This document shows positions 8,797 to 16,796 of a stretch of DNA of 64,000 bases, piece by piece. The first letter of the stretch is position 1. Every line of letters starts with the position of its first letter. A program made the position numbers and the translations under genes. The stretch is from Exercitatus varius (lineage in GTDB: Bacteria; Pseudomonadota; Gammaproteobacteria; Enterobacterales; Pasteurellaceae), in contig NZ_JARQTO010000012.1 in the NCBI RefSeq assembly GCF_029577735.1, positions 1 through 64,000 of the forward strand, given 5' to 3'. The notes beneath the pieces were generated by a model. That model was not told where the DNA came from and ran no database searches. It worked only from the letters and a program-made list of their open reading frames with translations.

Positions 8797-9488
8797 AACA
8801 ATGCCTCGATTTCCTGTCGGGTTAAAGGGCGAAATTCGCCTTCTGCCAGGCGGTCGTCCAGCAGCACCGGTCCGACGCGCCAGCGATGCAACGCCGCCAC
8901 TTTGTTGCCTAGCGCCGCAAACATGCGTTTCACCTGATGATAACGTCCTTCGCTAATCGTTAAATTCACGTTGTAATCGTCGATAATTTCCAGCTTCGCC
9001 GGCTTTGTCGGTTCCTTTTCACCGCGCAATAAAATGCCCTGTTCGCAAGCCGCCTGATAATTGCTTTCCACCGGATCCGCCAATGTTACCAGGTAAGTTT
9101 TCTCGCAATGATGTTTCGGCGAAGTCACGCGGTGCGACCACTGTCCGTCGTCCGTTAACAGCACTAAGCCGGTCGTGTCCGCATCCAACCGCCCGGCTGT
9201 ATGCAGTTTACCCGCCAGCGGATAATCAAAAAACTGATAAACCGTCGGGTAATCGCCGTCATCATGAGAGCACACGTAACCCTGCGGTTTATTCAACATG
9301 AAATACTGGAAACCCTCCAGCCATTGCAGCGGCTCGCCGTCAAACAGAATTTCATCCTGCGCCGAAACTTTCCGCGCCCCGCTTTTTTCCGCTTCCCCGT
9401 TTACCGTTACGGCGCCTTGACGAAGCGCTCTAGCGGACTGAGAACGGGTTAGGCCCGTTTGTTCCGCAATAAATTTATCCAATCTCAT
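8793..9488 (-). CDS. rsuA: 16S rRNA pseudouridine(516) synthase
   Basis: A 231-aa RsuA-family enzyme that modifies U516 of 16S rRNA. Residues 1-50 are an S4 RNA-binding domain (RLDKFIAEQTGLTRSQSARALRQG). The catalytic block GRLDADTTGLVLLTDDG contains the nucleophilic Asp. The C-terminus has the EGRYHQVKRMFAALG signature. It is divergent from the malic enzyme gene and overlaps the bcr start by 4 bp. Confidence 0.95.
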   Translation of the reverse strand: MRLDKFIAEQTGLTRSQSARALRQGAVTVNGEAEKSGARKVSAQDEILFDGEPLQWLEGFQYFMLNKPQGYVCSHDDGDYPTVYQFFDYPLAGKLHTAGRLDADTTGLVLLTDDGQWSHRVTSPKHHCEKTYLVTLADPVESNYQAACEQGILLRGEKEPTKPAKLEIIDDYNVNLTISEGRYHQVKRMFAALGNKVAALHRWRVGPVLLDDRLAEGEFRPLTRQEIEALL

Positions 9489-9547
9489 GATGAGCCTTTA
9501 TTTTATTAACTAATTTTAGATATTTTACGCTAAAGTGCGGTGAAATT

Positions 9548-9577
9548 TTGTAAAATTTTTGTAAAGTGATCTATAAT
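9548..9577 (+). promoter_or_regulatory. Probable sigma-70 promoter of the malic enzyme gene
   Basis: TTGTAA (9548-9553) and TATAAT (9572-9577) are separated by 18 bp, about 55 bp upstream of the chosen start codon. The position fits a short 5' leader with the GAGG ribosome site at 9621. Confidence 0.6.
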
Positions 9578-9631
9578 TCGGACGCTCAATTAATATTAAC
9601 CACTCCCCCACAATCCATAAGAGGACCAATC

Positions 9632-10915
9632 ATGTCAGATTTACGTCAACAAGCACTCGATTTCCATGAATTTCCCGTTCCGGGCAAAATTTCCGTTACG
9701 CCGACAAAACCCTTGGAAAGCCAGGGCGATTTAGCTCTCGCTTACTCTCCCGGCGTTGCCGAGCCTTGCTTAGCCATCCAACAGGATCCGGAAAAATCTT
9801 ATCGTTACACGGCGCGCGGCAATTTAGTGGGTGTAATTTCCAACGGTTCCGCCGTGTTGGGATTAGGCAACATCGGCGCATTAGCGGGTAAACCGGTCAT
9901 GGAAGGCAAAGGCGTTTTATTCAAAAAATTTGCCGGCGTTGACGTATTTGATATCGAAATTGACGAAAGCAATCCGGAAAAATTTGTTGAAATCGTTGCG
10001 GCGTTAGAGCCGACCTTCGGCGGTATCAATCTTGAAGACATCAAAGCGCCCGAATGTTTCTATATCGAAAAAGCGTTACGCAAACGCATGGGTATTCCGG
10101 TGTTCCACGACGACCAACACGGAACCGCCATCATCAGTTCCGCCGCCGTATTAAACGGTTTACGTCTGCAAAATAAAAAAATCGAAGACGTCAAACTGGT
10201 CGCGTCCGGCGCCGGCGCCGCCTCCATCGCATGCCTGAATTTATTAATTTCATTAGGCGTAAAACGCGAAAATATCACCGTATGCGACTCAAAAGGGGTA
10301 ATCTTTGAAGGTCGCGACAACAACATGGACGAAACCAAAAAAGCCTTCACTCAAAAAGACACGGGCGCCCGCACCTTAGCGGACGCTATTCCGAATGCGG
10401 ATATATTCTTAGGTTGTTCCGCCGCCGGCACATTAACGCCGGAAATGGTGAAAGCCATGGCGCCTAATCCTTTGATTCTGGCATTGGCCAACCCTAACCC
10501 GGAAATCACACCGCCGGAAGCTCAGGCCGCACGCAAAGACGCCATCGTGTGTACCGGTCGCTCGGACTATCCGAACCAGGTAAACAACGTGCTTTGCTTC
10601 CCGTTCATTTTCCGCGGCGCATTAGATGTGGGCGCAACCGAAATTAACGAAGAAATGAAAATGGCCACCGTTCGCGCTATCGCCGATTTGGCGTTGGAAC
10701 AACCGACGCCGGAAGTGCTGGCGGCTTACGGTAATAAAGCGATGTCTTTCGGTCCGGAATATATCATTCCGACGGCGTTCGATTCCCGTTTAATCACCCG
10801 CATTGCACCGGCGGTTGCCAAAGCGGCGATGGACAGCGGCGTGGCAACCCGTCCGATTACGGATTGGGACGATTACGCGGCGCAACTTAAAGCATATAAT
10901 CGTCGCTTAAAATAA
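9632..10915 (+). CDS. maeB: NADP-type malic enzyme, short form without phosphotransacetylase-like domain
   Basis: A 427-aa enzyme that decarboxylates malate to pyruvate. The start ATG (MSDLRQQALDFHEFPVPGK) lies behind a GAGG site and aligns with the start of E. coli MaeB; the frame is open further upstream, but that region holds the promoter. Visible are the catalytic region with the SPGVAEPC and NLVGVISNGSAVLGLGNIGALAGKP-type blocks, the metal-binding EDIKAPECF and FHDDQHGTA, and the dinucleotide loop VASGAGAAS. E. coli MaeB is about 760 aa with a C-terminal phosphotransacetylase-like domain; that domain is absent here, and the protein ends naturally just after GVATRPI. A clear terminator follows. 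Confidence 0.93.
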   Translation: MSDLRQQALDFHEFPVPGKISVTPTKPLESQGDLALAYSPGVAEPCLAIQQDPEKSYRYTARGNLVGVISNGSAVLGLGNIGALAGKPVMEGKGVLFKKFAGVDVFDIEIDESNPEKFVEIVAALEPTFGGINLEDIKAPECFYIEKALRKRMGIPVFHDDQHGTAIISSAAVLNGLRLQNKKIEDVKLVASGAGAASIACLNLLISLGVKRENITVCDSKGVIFEGRDNNMDETKKAFTQKDTGARTLADAIPNADIFLGCSAAGTLTPEMVKAMAPNPLILALANPNPEITPPEAQAARKDAIVCTGRSDYPNQVNNVLCFPFIFRGALDVGATEINEEMKMATVRAIADLALEQPTPEVLAAYGNKAMSFGPEYIIPTAFDSRLITRIAPAVAKAAMDSGVATRPITDWDDYAAQLKAYNRRLK

Positions 10916-10931
10916 ATTTGCAAATAAACGC

Positions 10932-10960
10932 AATGCTCCGTTTTCACGGAGCATTTTTTT
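10932..10960 (+). terminator. Rho-independent terminator of the malic enzyme gene
   Basis: AATGCTCCG and CGGAGCATT form a 9-bp stem with a 5-base loop, followed by a T-run. Confidence 0.93.
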
Positions 10961-10980
10961 GGCAAAAATCTACATTTTTA

Positions 10981-10994
10981 ATGATCTAAATCAA
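10981..10994 (+). promoter_or_regulatory. FNR-like site upstream of sodA
   Basis: ATGATCTAAATCAA matches the FNR consensus TTGAT-N4-ATCAA with one mismatch. It is about 60 bp before the sodA start and close to a weak TTAAAAT -10-like sequence, a position compatible with anaerobic repression, as known for E. coli sodA. This is inference from one motif. Confidence 0.45.
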
Positions 10995-11052
10995 TTTTGC
11001 TGTTAAAATGACCTCAATTCTTATACACACACTGAAAAAATAAGGAAACTTT

Positions 11053-11694
11053 ATGGCTTACACATTACCTGAATTAGGCTATGCCTACGACGCTTTAGAA
11101 CCTCATTTTGATGCGTTAACCATGGAAATTCACCATACTAAACATCATCAAACTTACGTCAACAACGCCAACGCGGTATTGGAATCGTCACCGGAAGCCG
11201 CAGAATTAGCGGCACAAGGCTGCCCGGGTTCCGTATTAAAAAATTTAAACAAAATCCCGGCGGACAAATTTACTGCGGCGCGTAACAACATCGGCGGTCA
11301 CGCCAACCATACTTTCTTCTGGAAAAACCTGAAAAAAGGCACAACGTTACAAGGCGCCTTAAAAGACGCGATTATCCGCGATTTCGGTTCTTTCGAAGCG
11401 TTCCAGTCCGAATTCGAAAAAGCGGCGGCCGGTCGTTTCGGTTCCGGTTGGGCATGGTTAGTCTTACAGGAAAACGGCAAATTAGCGGTGGTTTCAACCG
11501 CGAACCAGGATTCTCCGTTAATGGGCAAAGAAATTGCCGGTTGCGAAGGTTATCCGATTATCGGTTTGGACGTTTGGGAACACGCTTATTATTTGAAATT
11601 CCAAAACCGTCGTCCGGACTACATTAAAGAATTCTGGAACGTGGTGAACTGGGACTTCGCAAGCGAACGTTTCGAGAAAGCAATCGCAGGCTAA
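11053..11694 (+). CDS. sodA: Superoxide dismutase, manganese type
   Basis: A 213-aa cytoplasmic Fe/Mn superoxide dismutase. Metal ligands are visible in the expected places: His in MEIHHTKHHQTYV, His in GGHANHTFFW, and Asp plus His in GLDVWEHAYY. The GSGWAWLV block and the STANQDSPL segment resemble Mn-dependent SodA more than Fe-dependent SodB, though metal choice cannot be proved by sequence. It is monocistronic, with a terminator behind it. Confidence 0.93.
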   Translation: MAYTLPELGYAYDALEPHFDALTMEIHHTKHHQTYVNNANAVLESSPEAAELAAQGCPGSVLKNLNKIPADKFTAARNNIGGHANHTFFWKNLKKGTTLQGALKDAIIRDFGSFEAFQSEFEKAAAGRFGSGWAWLVLQENGKLAVVSTANQDSPLMGKEIAGCEGYPIIGLDVWEHAYYLKFQNRRPDYIKEFWNVVNWDFASERFEKAIAG

Positions 11695-11725
11695 TCTCAA
11701 ACGGCGTAAAAAACTTAACAAATTT

Positions 11726-11790
11726 CGACCGCACTTTTGCGGTCGGATTTCAACATAAGCAAAAGGGAGTTTAAAACTCCCTTTCTTTTA
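11726..11790. terminator. Double terminator between sodA and hemB
   Basis: Two hairpins stand in a row. The first is CGACCGC/GCGGTCG around an uptake-signal core (11726-11745). The second is an almost perfect inverted repeat with arms AAAGGGAGTTT and AAACTCCCTTT (11762-11784) followed by a T-rich run. They can serve convergent sodA and hemB transcripts. Confidence 0.85.
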
Positions 11791-11812
11791 TCCGCATGCC
11801 GACAAAGCCGAA

Positions 11813-12835
11813 TTATTTATTTTTGCCTTCTTCGTATAACCATTGGGCGACCTGTTTGGCGAAATAAGTCAAAATGCCGTCCGCACCGGCGCGTTTAAAG
11901 CAAAGCAATCCTTCCATAATGCATTCTTTTTCTTTTAACCAGCCGTTTTGAATGGCGGCGCAATGCATGGCATATTCGCCGGATACCTGATACGCAAAAG
12001 TCGGCACGCCGAACGCCTCTTTTACGCGATAAACCATGTCCAGATACGGCATGCCCGGTTTTACCATCACCATATCCGCGCCTTCTGCAATATCTAACGC
12101 CACTTCCTGCAGACCTTCGTTGCCGTTGGCGGGATCCACCTGATAAGTTTTTTTGTCACCGCCTTTCAGATTGGCGGAAGAACCGACCGCGTCGCGGAAC
12201 GGACCGTAATAATTCGAGGCATATTTGGCGGCGTAGGCCATAATCAGCGTATTGATGTAACCTTTTTCTTCCAACATGGCACGGATTTTGCCGATACGTC
12301 CGTCCATCATATCGCTTGGTGCGACAATATCCGCGCCGGCTTCCGCGTGAGATAACGCTTGTTTCACCAAAACCTCGCTGGTGACTTCATTCAGCACATA
12401 ACCGGTTTCGTCGATAATGCCGTCCTGCCCGTGCAGCGTGTAAGGATCCAGCGCCACATCCGTTAACACGCCGAGTTCAGGATAAGCGGCCTTCAACGCG
12501 CGCACCGCACGTTGTACCAAACCGTTCGGATTGTAAGCTTCTTCCGCCATCAGCGATTTTTTCTCCTGACCGACCACCGGAAATAACGCGATAACCGGCA
12601 CGCCGTATTTCACCAATAAACCGGCTTCCGCCAACAATTGATCAATGGTCAGACGTTCCACATTCGGCATAGAAGGCACCGGCTCGCGCTGATTTTCCCC
12701 TTCCATAATAAACACCGGATAAATTAAATCATCCGCGGTTAATTTGTTTTCCGCCATTAAACGACGGCTAAAATCATTTTTACGCATACGGCGTAAACGA
12801 CGGCTTGGATAGCCGGTAAAATATTGCTGAGCCAT
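11813..12835 (-). CDS. hemB: Delta-aminolevulinic acid dehydratase (porphobilinogen synthase)
   Basis: A 340-aa enzyme that joins two 5-aminolevulinate molecules into porphobilinogen in haem synthesis. The Schiff-base lysine region MVKPGMPYLDMVYR and the second active-site lysine in IMAYAAKYASNYYGPFRDA are present, with the PSDMMDGRI block. The usual cysteine-rich zinc site is replaced by DVALDPYTLHGQDG (no Cys cluster), which points to a magnesium-dependent type. It lies 66 bp downstream of tatC; a GTGGGCA-type palindrome sits in the gap. Confidence 0.95.
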   Translation of the reverse strand: MAQQYFTGYPSRRLRRMRKNDFSRRLMAENKLTADDLIYPVFIMEGENQREPVPSMPNVERLTIDQLLAEAGLLVKYGVPVIALFPVVGQEKKSLMAEEAYNPNGLVQRAVRALKAAYPELGVLTDVALDPYTLHGQDGIIDETGYVLNEVTSEVLVKQALSHAEAGADIVAPSDMMDGRIGKIRAMLEEKGYINTLIMAYAAKYASNYYGPFRDAVGSSANLKGGDKKTYQVDPANGNEGLQEVALDIAEGADMVMVKPGMPYLDMVYRVKEAFGVPTFAYQVSGEYAMHCAAIQNGWLKEKECIMEGLLCFKRAGADGILTYFAKQVAQWLYEEGKNK

Positions 12836-12862
12836 ATCATCATTCCTTTTTTATAAACAAAT

Positions 12863-12882
12863 AGTGGGCACATTTGCCCACT
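12863..12882. repeat. Short GGGC-type intergenic palindrome
   Basis: AGTGGGCA and TGCCCACT form an 8-bp stem around a 4-base loop in the tatC-hemB gap. A near copy lies at 33666 between accB and accC. There is no T-run, so termination is doubtful. Confidence 0.6.
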
Positions 12883-12901
12883 TCAACGAATAAAAATCTT
12901 G

Positions 12902-13657
12902 TTAATTTTCTCCCGCACTTTTGGGTTCATCCTCATCTTTCGGACGATAAAATCTTGCGCAAATCACACCGACTTCAAACAGCAAACACATCGGAACCGC
13001 CAATAAAGTTTGAGAAAACACATCCGGCGGCGTCAACAGCATGCCTATCACGAATGCGGAAACAATAATATACGGGCGTTTTGCTTTTAAATCTTCCGGT
13101 GTCGTCACGCCGCTCCAACACAGTAAAATAATAGCAACCGGCACCTCAAAACAAATGCCGAAGGCCAGGAATAACGTTAGCACAAAATCCAGATAGTTGC
13201 TGATATCCGTTGCCATCGCCACACCTTCCGGCGTCGTGCTGGTCAGAAAACTGAAGACTAAAGGAAACACCACGTAATACGCAAAAGCTACGCCGAGATA
13301 AAATAAAAGCGTGCTGGAAATCAACAACGGATAAACCAGACGTTTTTCATGCTGATACAGCGCGGGCGCCACAAACGCCCAAATCTGATAAAGCAAAAAC
13401 GGGACGGACAGAAAAATCGCCGTGATGCCCGTCAGTTTAATCGGCGTGAAAAACGGCGCCGCCACATTGGTGGCGATCATGGTCGAACCCTTCGGCATGG
13501 CCTCCAGCAAGGGCGTGGCGATAAGATGATAAATATCATTGGAAAAATAAACCAGCGCACAAAAAACCGCTAAAATGCAAAGCACGCAACGCAATAAGCG
13601 ATTACGCAATTCCATAAGATGGGAAATAAGCGGTTGAGTTTCTTCCACCTGACTCAT
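12902..13657 (-). CDS. tatC: Twin-arginine translocase subunit TatC
   Basis: A 251-aa inner-membrane protein with six predicted transmembrane helices; TatC is the receptor for twin-arginine signal peptides. The N-terminal cytoplasmic segment PLISHLMELRNRLLRC contains the conserved HLxELRxR motif with the functionally important Glu. FEVPVAIILL and the PPDVFSQTLLAVPM blocks are also typical. Its start overlaps the tatB stop by 4 bp. Confidence 0.97.
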   Translation of the reverse strand: MSQVEETQPLISHLMELRNRLLRCVLCILAVFCALVYFSNDIYHLIATPLLEAMPKGSTMIATNVAAPFFTPIKLTGITAIFLSVPFLLYQIWAFVAPALYQHEKRLVYPLLISSTLLFYLGVAFAYYVVFPLVFSFLTSTTPEGVAMATDISNYLDFVLTLFLAFGICFEVPVAIILLCWSGVTTPEDLKAKRPYIIVSAFVIGMLLTPPDVFSQTLLAVPMCLLFEVGVICARFYRPKDEDEPKSAGEN

Positions 13658-14223
13658 ACGTTTTTCTCTGAAGAAGATTGGGGTTGGACATCCTCGCCGG
13701 GATGATATTGATCAATGTATTTCGCTAACTGTTCGTCCAGCGAAGGGGAATCTAAGGTCGTCGCTTCGGCATTCTCCGCGATTTCCGTCGCGGTTTGCAA
13801 GGTTTCGCTTTCAAGTGCGGTCAAATTTTGCGACGTTTTTTCTAACGTTTCCGTATTCGATTTATTCCAATTGGCTTCGCGCACATCCTTAATCTGTTCT
13901 TCAAGGGTTTTGTTCACGTCCGACGCCTGTTTGTCCAAATCCGCTTTCATTTTTTCCGCCGAAGCTTTCAGTTCGTCCACGGTTTTTGCCAAATCCGGCG
14001 AAAGGGTTTTCAGATTAAGGTTTTCCGCTTTTTTAATACTTTCCTGCAATTCCTGCAATTTCAGTTCCTGCGAAAGCTCATTTTGCACATTGGCGGCCAG
14101 CCCGCGGATGGTCCGCACCCATTTCATCACCGTGCGAACGGCCACAGGCATACGTTGCGGCCCCAGCACCACCAGCCCCACAATAAAAACTAAAAGTAAT
14201 TCAGAAAAACCGATATCAAACAC
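13654..14223 (-). CDS. tatB: Twin-arginine translocase subunit TatB
   Basis: A 189-aa protein with one N-terminal transmembrane helix (MFDIGFSELLLVFIVGLVVLGP, including the Glu at residue 8 typical of TatB), an amphipathic helix, and a long charged coiled-coil-like region (residues 50-110). The tail is acidic and poorly conserved. It forms the TatBC receptor complex. The gene lies between tatA and tatC. An uptake signal lies within the variable tail (around 13814). Confidence 0.95.
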   Translation of the reverse strand: MFDIGFSELLLVFIVGLVVLGPQRMPVAVRTVMKWVRTIRGLAANVQNELSQELKLQELQESIKKAENLNLKTLSPDLAKTVDELKASAEKMKADLDKQASDVNKTLEEQIKDVREANWNKSNTETLEKTSQNLTALESETLQTATEIAENAEATTLDSPSLDEQLAKYIDQYHPGEDVQPQSSSEKNV

Positions 14224-14226
14224 GGA

Positions 14227-14454
14227 TTATGCCTGTTCTTTCTCTTTTTCTTCTTTAGTTTGAGTTTGCGCCGTTTTTTCCGCTTTATCTAAAGATTTGA
14301 ATTCGGCATCTTTCGGCTCGTCCGCCATCGCTTTTTTGAACCCTTTTACGGATTCGCCCAAATCCGAACCCAAGGTACGCAATTTTTTAGTTCCGAATAA
14401 TAAGACGACGATTGCCACAATAATCAGCAGTTGCCAAATACTAATACCACCCAT
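14227..14454 (-). CDS. tatA: Twin-arginine translocase subunit TatA
   Basis: A 75-aa pore-forming subunit. The start is placed at MGGISIWQLLIIVAIVVLLFGTKKL, where the single transmembrane helix begins immediately as in all TatA proteins; a GAAGGA ribosome site precedes it. Upstream in-frame codons exist but would add a charged tail before the helix. The FGTKKLRTLGSDLGESVKGFKKAM stretch is the amphipathic helix. It is first gene of tatABC, followed by hemB. Confidence 0.94.
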   Translation of the reverse strand: MGGISIWQLLIIVAIVVLLFGTKKLRTLGSDLGESVKGFKKAMADEPKDAEFKSLDKAEKTAQTQTKEEKEKEQA

Positions 14455-14574
14455 AACGATATCCTTCAATAATTTAGTGAAAAAAGAAGTCTGCGTGAAT
14501 ATACCCTTTTTGAAACTCTTGAACAATAGCTCACCCGGATTATTTTAAATTTTTAAAAAATTTTCCGCTCCCCC

Positions 14575-14603
14575 CTTGAAAGCCGTTTTTTTCCGCCTTA
14601 TAT
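14575..14603 (+). promoter_or_regulatory. Probable heat-shock (sigma-32) promoter of groESL
   Basis: CTTGAAA (from 14575) followed after about 14 bp by GCCTTATAT resembles the sigma-32 consensus CTTGAAA and CCCCATnT, with an imperfect -10. It is about 45 bp upstream of the groES start. No CIRCE inverted repeat is seen. Confidence 0.6.
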
Positions 14604-14646
14604 AGAGAAAGCATGAAATCAATTCAATTTTCATAGGAGTATAAAA

Positions 14647-14937
14647 ATGGCAATTCGTCCTTTACATGATCGTGTAATTATTAAACGTGAAGAAGTAGAA
14701 ACCCTTTCCGCCGGCGGTATCGTATTAACCGGTTCCGCAGCAACAAAATCAACCCGCGCGAAAGTGCTGGCGGTGGGCAAAGGCCGCGTGCTTGAAAACG
14801 GTACAGTACAGCCTTTGGACGTGAAAGTCGGCGACACCGTTATTTTCAACGACGGTTACGGCGTGAAAGCGGAAAAAATTGACGGCGAAGAAGTGTTAAT
14901 CATTTCTGAAAACGACATTTTGGCGATTGTCGAATAA
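14647..14937 (+). CDS. groES: Co-chaperonin GroES
   Basis: A 96-aa protein that forms the heptameric lid of the GroEL chamber. The N-terminal MAIRPLHDRVIIKREEVE, the mobile loop ETLSAGGIVLTGSAATKST with the hydrophobic IVL contact triad, and the GDTVIFNDGYGVK block are all present. It is followed by groEL after 86 bp, with a half-formed uptake-signal hairpin in between that lacks a good T-run. Confidence 0.98.
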   Translation: MAIRPLHDRVIIKREEVETLSAGGIVLTGSAATKSTRAKVLAVGKGRVLENGTVQPLDVKVGDTVIFNDGYGVKAEKIDGEEVLIISENDILAIVE

Positions 14938-15023
14938 TAAAAGTGCGGTCGATTTTGACCGAGTTTTAAGAGTTTCGTAGAGCGTAAAACATAGGCTCAT
15001 CATCAAATAAAAGGAATATAAAA

Positions 15024-16667
15024 ATGGCAGCAAAAGACGTTAAATTCAGTAATGACGCGCGCGTAAAAATGTTAGCGGGTGTAAACGTATTGGCAGATGC
15101 GGTAAAAGTCACTTTAGGTCCTAAGGGTCGCAACGTAATTTTAGACAAATCTTTCGGCGCACCGACCATCACCAAAGACGGCGTTTCCGTTGCGCGTGAA
15201 ATCGAATTGGAAGATAAATTCGAAAACATGGGCGCACAAATGGTGAAAGAAGTGGCCTCCAAAGCAAACGATGCGGCGGGCGACGGCACCACAACCGCAA
15301 CCGTTCTTGCACAAGCTATCGTAAACGAAGGCTTAAAAGCAGTGGCGGCGGGCATGAACCCAATGGATTTAAAACGCGGTATCGACAAAGCGGTAGCGGC
15401 GGTTGTGGCTGAGTTAAAAGCGCTTTCCAAACCTTGCGAAACCTCTAAAGAAATCGAACAAGTGGGCACTATTTCCGCTAACTCCGACAGCATTGTGGGT
15501 CAATTAATCGCACAAGCTATGGAAAAAGTGGGCAAAGAAGGCGTTATCACCGTTGAAGACGGCACGGGTTTAGAAGACGAATTAGACGTAGTTGAAGGTA
15601 TGCAATTCGACCGCGGTTATTTATCACCATATTTTATCAACAAGCCGGAAACCGCCACCGTTGAATTGGATAACCCTTACATTTTATTGGTAGACAAAAA
15701 AATCTCTAACATCCGCGAATTATTGCCGGTATTGGAAGCGGTAGCCAAAGCGGGTAAACCGTTATTAATCATCGCGGAAGACGTGGAAGGCGAAGCGCTG
15801 GCGACATTAGTGGTGAACACCATGCGCGGTATCGTAAAAGTAGCCGCCGTGAAAGCGCCGGGCTTCGGCGACCGTCGTAAAGCCATGTTGCAAGACATCG
15901 CGATTTTAACCGCCGGTACCGTGATTTCCGAAGAAATCGGTATGGAACTGGAAAAAGCGACGTTAGAAGATTTAGGTCAGGCCAAACGTGTGGTGATCAA
16001 CAAAGATAACACCACCATTATCGACGGCGTGGGCGATGAAGCGCAAATCAAAGGTCGTGTGGCGCAAATTCGTCAACAAATCGAAGAATCCACTTCGGAT
16101 TACGACAAAGAAAAACTGCAGGAACGCGTGGCGAAACTTGCCGGCGGCGTAGCGGTAATTAAAGTCGGTGCTGCAACGGAAGTGGAAATGAAAGAGAAAA
16201 AAGACCGCGTAGAAGATGCGTTACACGCCACTCGTGCGGCGGTTGAAGAAGGAATTGTCGCCGGCGGCGGCGTGGCCTTAATTCGTGCCGCCACCAAAGC
16301 GGCCGCCGAATTGAAAGGCGATAACGAAGAACAAAACGTCGGTATCAAATTGGCTTTACGTGCAATGGAAGCGCCGCTTCGTCAAATCGTGGCGAATGCC
16401 GGCGAGGAAGCGTCCGTGGTTGCCAGCGCAGTGAAAAACGGCGAAGGAAACTACGGTTACAATGCCGGTACCGAAGAATACGGCGATATGATCGCAATGG
16501 GTATTCTGGATCCGACGAAAGTTACCCGTTCCGCATTGCAATTCGCGGCGTCTATCGCAGGTTTAATGATCACCACCGAAGCGATGGTCACCGAATTGCC
16601 GAAAGACGATAAATTAGACGCCGCTGCGGCCATGGGCGGCATGGGAGGAATGGGCGGCATGATGTAA
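15024..16667 (+). CDS. groEL: Chaperonin GroEL
   Basis: A 547-aa subunit of the 14-mer chaperonin. The nucleotide-binding blocks VTLGPKGRNVILDKSFG and DGTTTATVLAQAI (Asp87 region), the DDVVEGMQFDRGYLSPYF-type hinge and the C-terminal GGMGGMGGMM tail are clear. Codon use is strongly biased, as expected for a highly expressed gene. It is transcribed with groES under heat-shock control. Confidence 0.99.
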   Translation: MAAKDVKFSNDARVKMLAGVNVLADAVKVTLGPKGRNVILDKSFGAPTITKDGVSVAREIELEDKFENMGAQMVKEVASKANDAAGDGTTTATVLAQAIVNEGLKAVAAGMNPMDLKRGIDKAVAAVVAELKALSKPCETSKEIEQVGTISANSDSIVGQLIAQAMEKVGKEGVITVEDGTGLEDELDVVEGMQFDRGYLSPYFINKPETATVELDNPYILLVDKKISNIRELLPVLEAVAKAGKPLLIIAEDVEGEALATLVVNTMRGIVKVAAVKAPGFGDRRKAMLQDIAILTAGTVISEEIGMELEKATLEDLGQAKRVVINKDNTTIIDGVGDEAQIKGRVAQIRQQIEESTSDYDKEKLQERVAKLAGGVAVIKVGAATEVEMKEKKDRVEDALHATRAAVEEGIVAGGGVALIRAATKAAAELKGDNEEQNVGIKLALRAMEAPLRQIVANAGEEASVVASAVKNGEGNYGYNAGTEEYGDMIAMGILDPTKVTRSALQFAASIAGLMITTEAMVTELPKDDKLDAAAAMGGMGGMGGMM

Positions 16668-16686
16668 TCGCCCGATTTCACTGACA

Positions 16687-16721
16687 AAAAAGCCGCCGAG
16701 CAAGTTTCGGCGGCTTTTTTA
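16687..16721 (+). terminator. groESL terminator
   Basis: AAAAGCCGCCGA and TCGGCGGCTTTT form a GC-rich stem followed by a T-run, 20 bp after the groEL stop. Confidence 0.93.
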
Positions 16722-16747
16722 TACCTTCAATTTTCATAAAATCAAAA

Positions 16748-16795
16748 CAAAAGTGCGGTCGAAAAAATCAACGTTTTTTTGACCGCACTTTTATG
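16748..16795. terminator. Bidirectional terminator of inverted uptake signals
   Basis: AAAAGTGCGGTC (16749-16760) and GACCGCACTTTT (16781-16792) form a 12-bp stem. It lies between groEL and the convergent pepP gene. Confidence 0.85.
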
Positions 16796-16796
16796 G

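Noticed and set aside
14938..14975. Terminator between groES and groEL
   Set aside because: The uptake-signal arms pair for only about six bases (GCGGTC with GACCGAG-like sequence) and there is no T-run, and groEL must be transcribed through.
16620..16667. Tandem repeat GGCATGGG at the end of groEL
   Set aside because: This encodes the normal GGM tail of GroEL.
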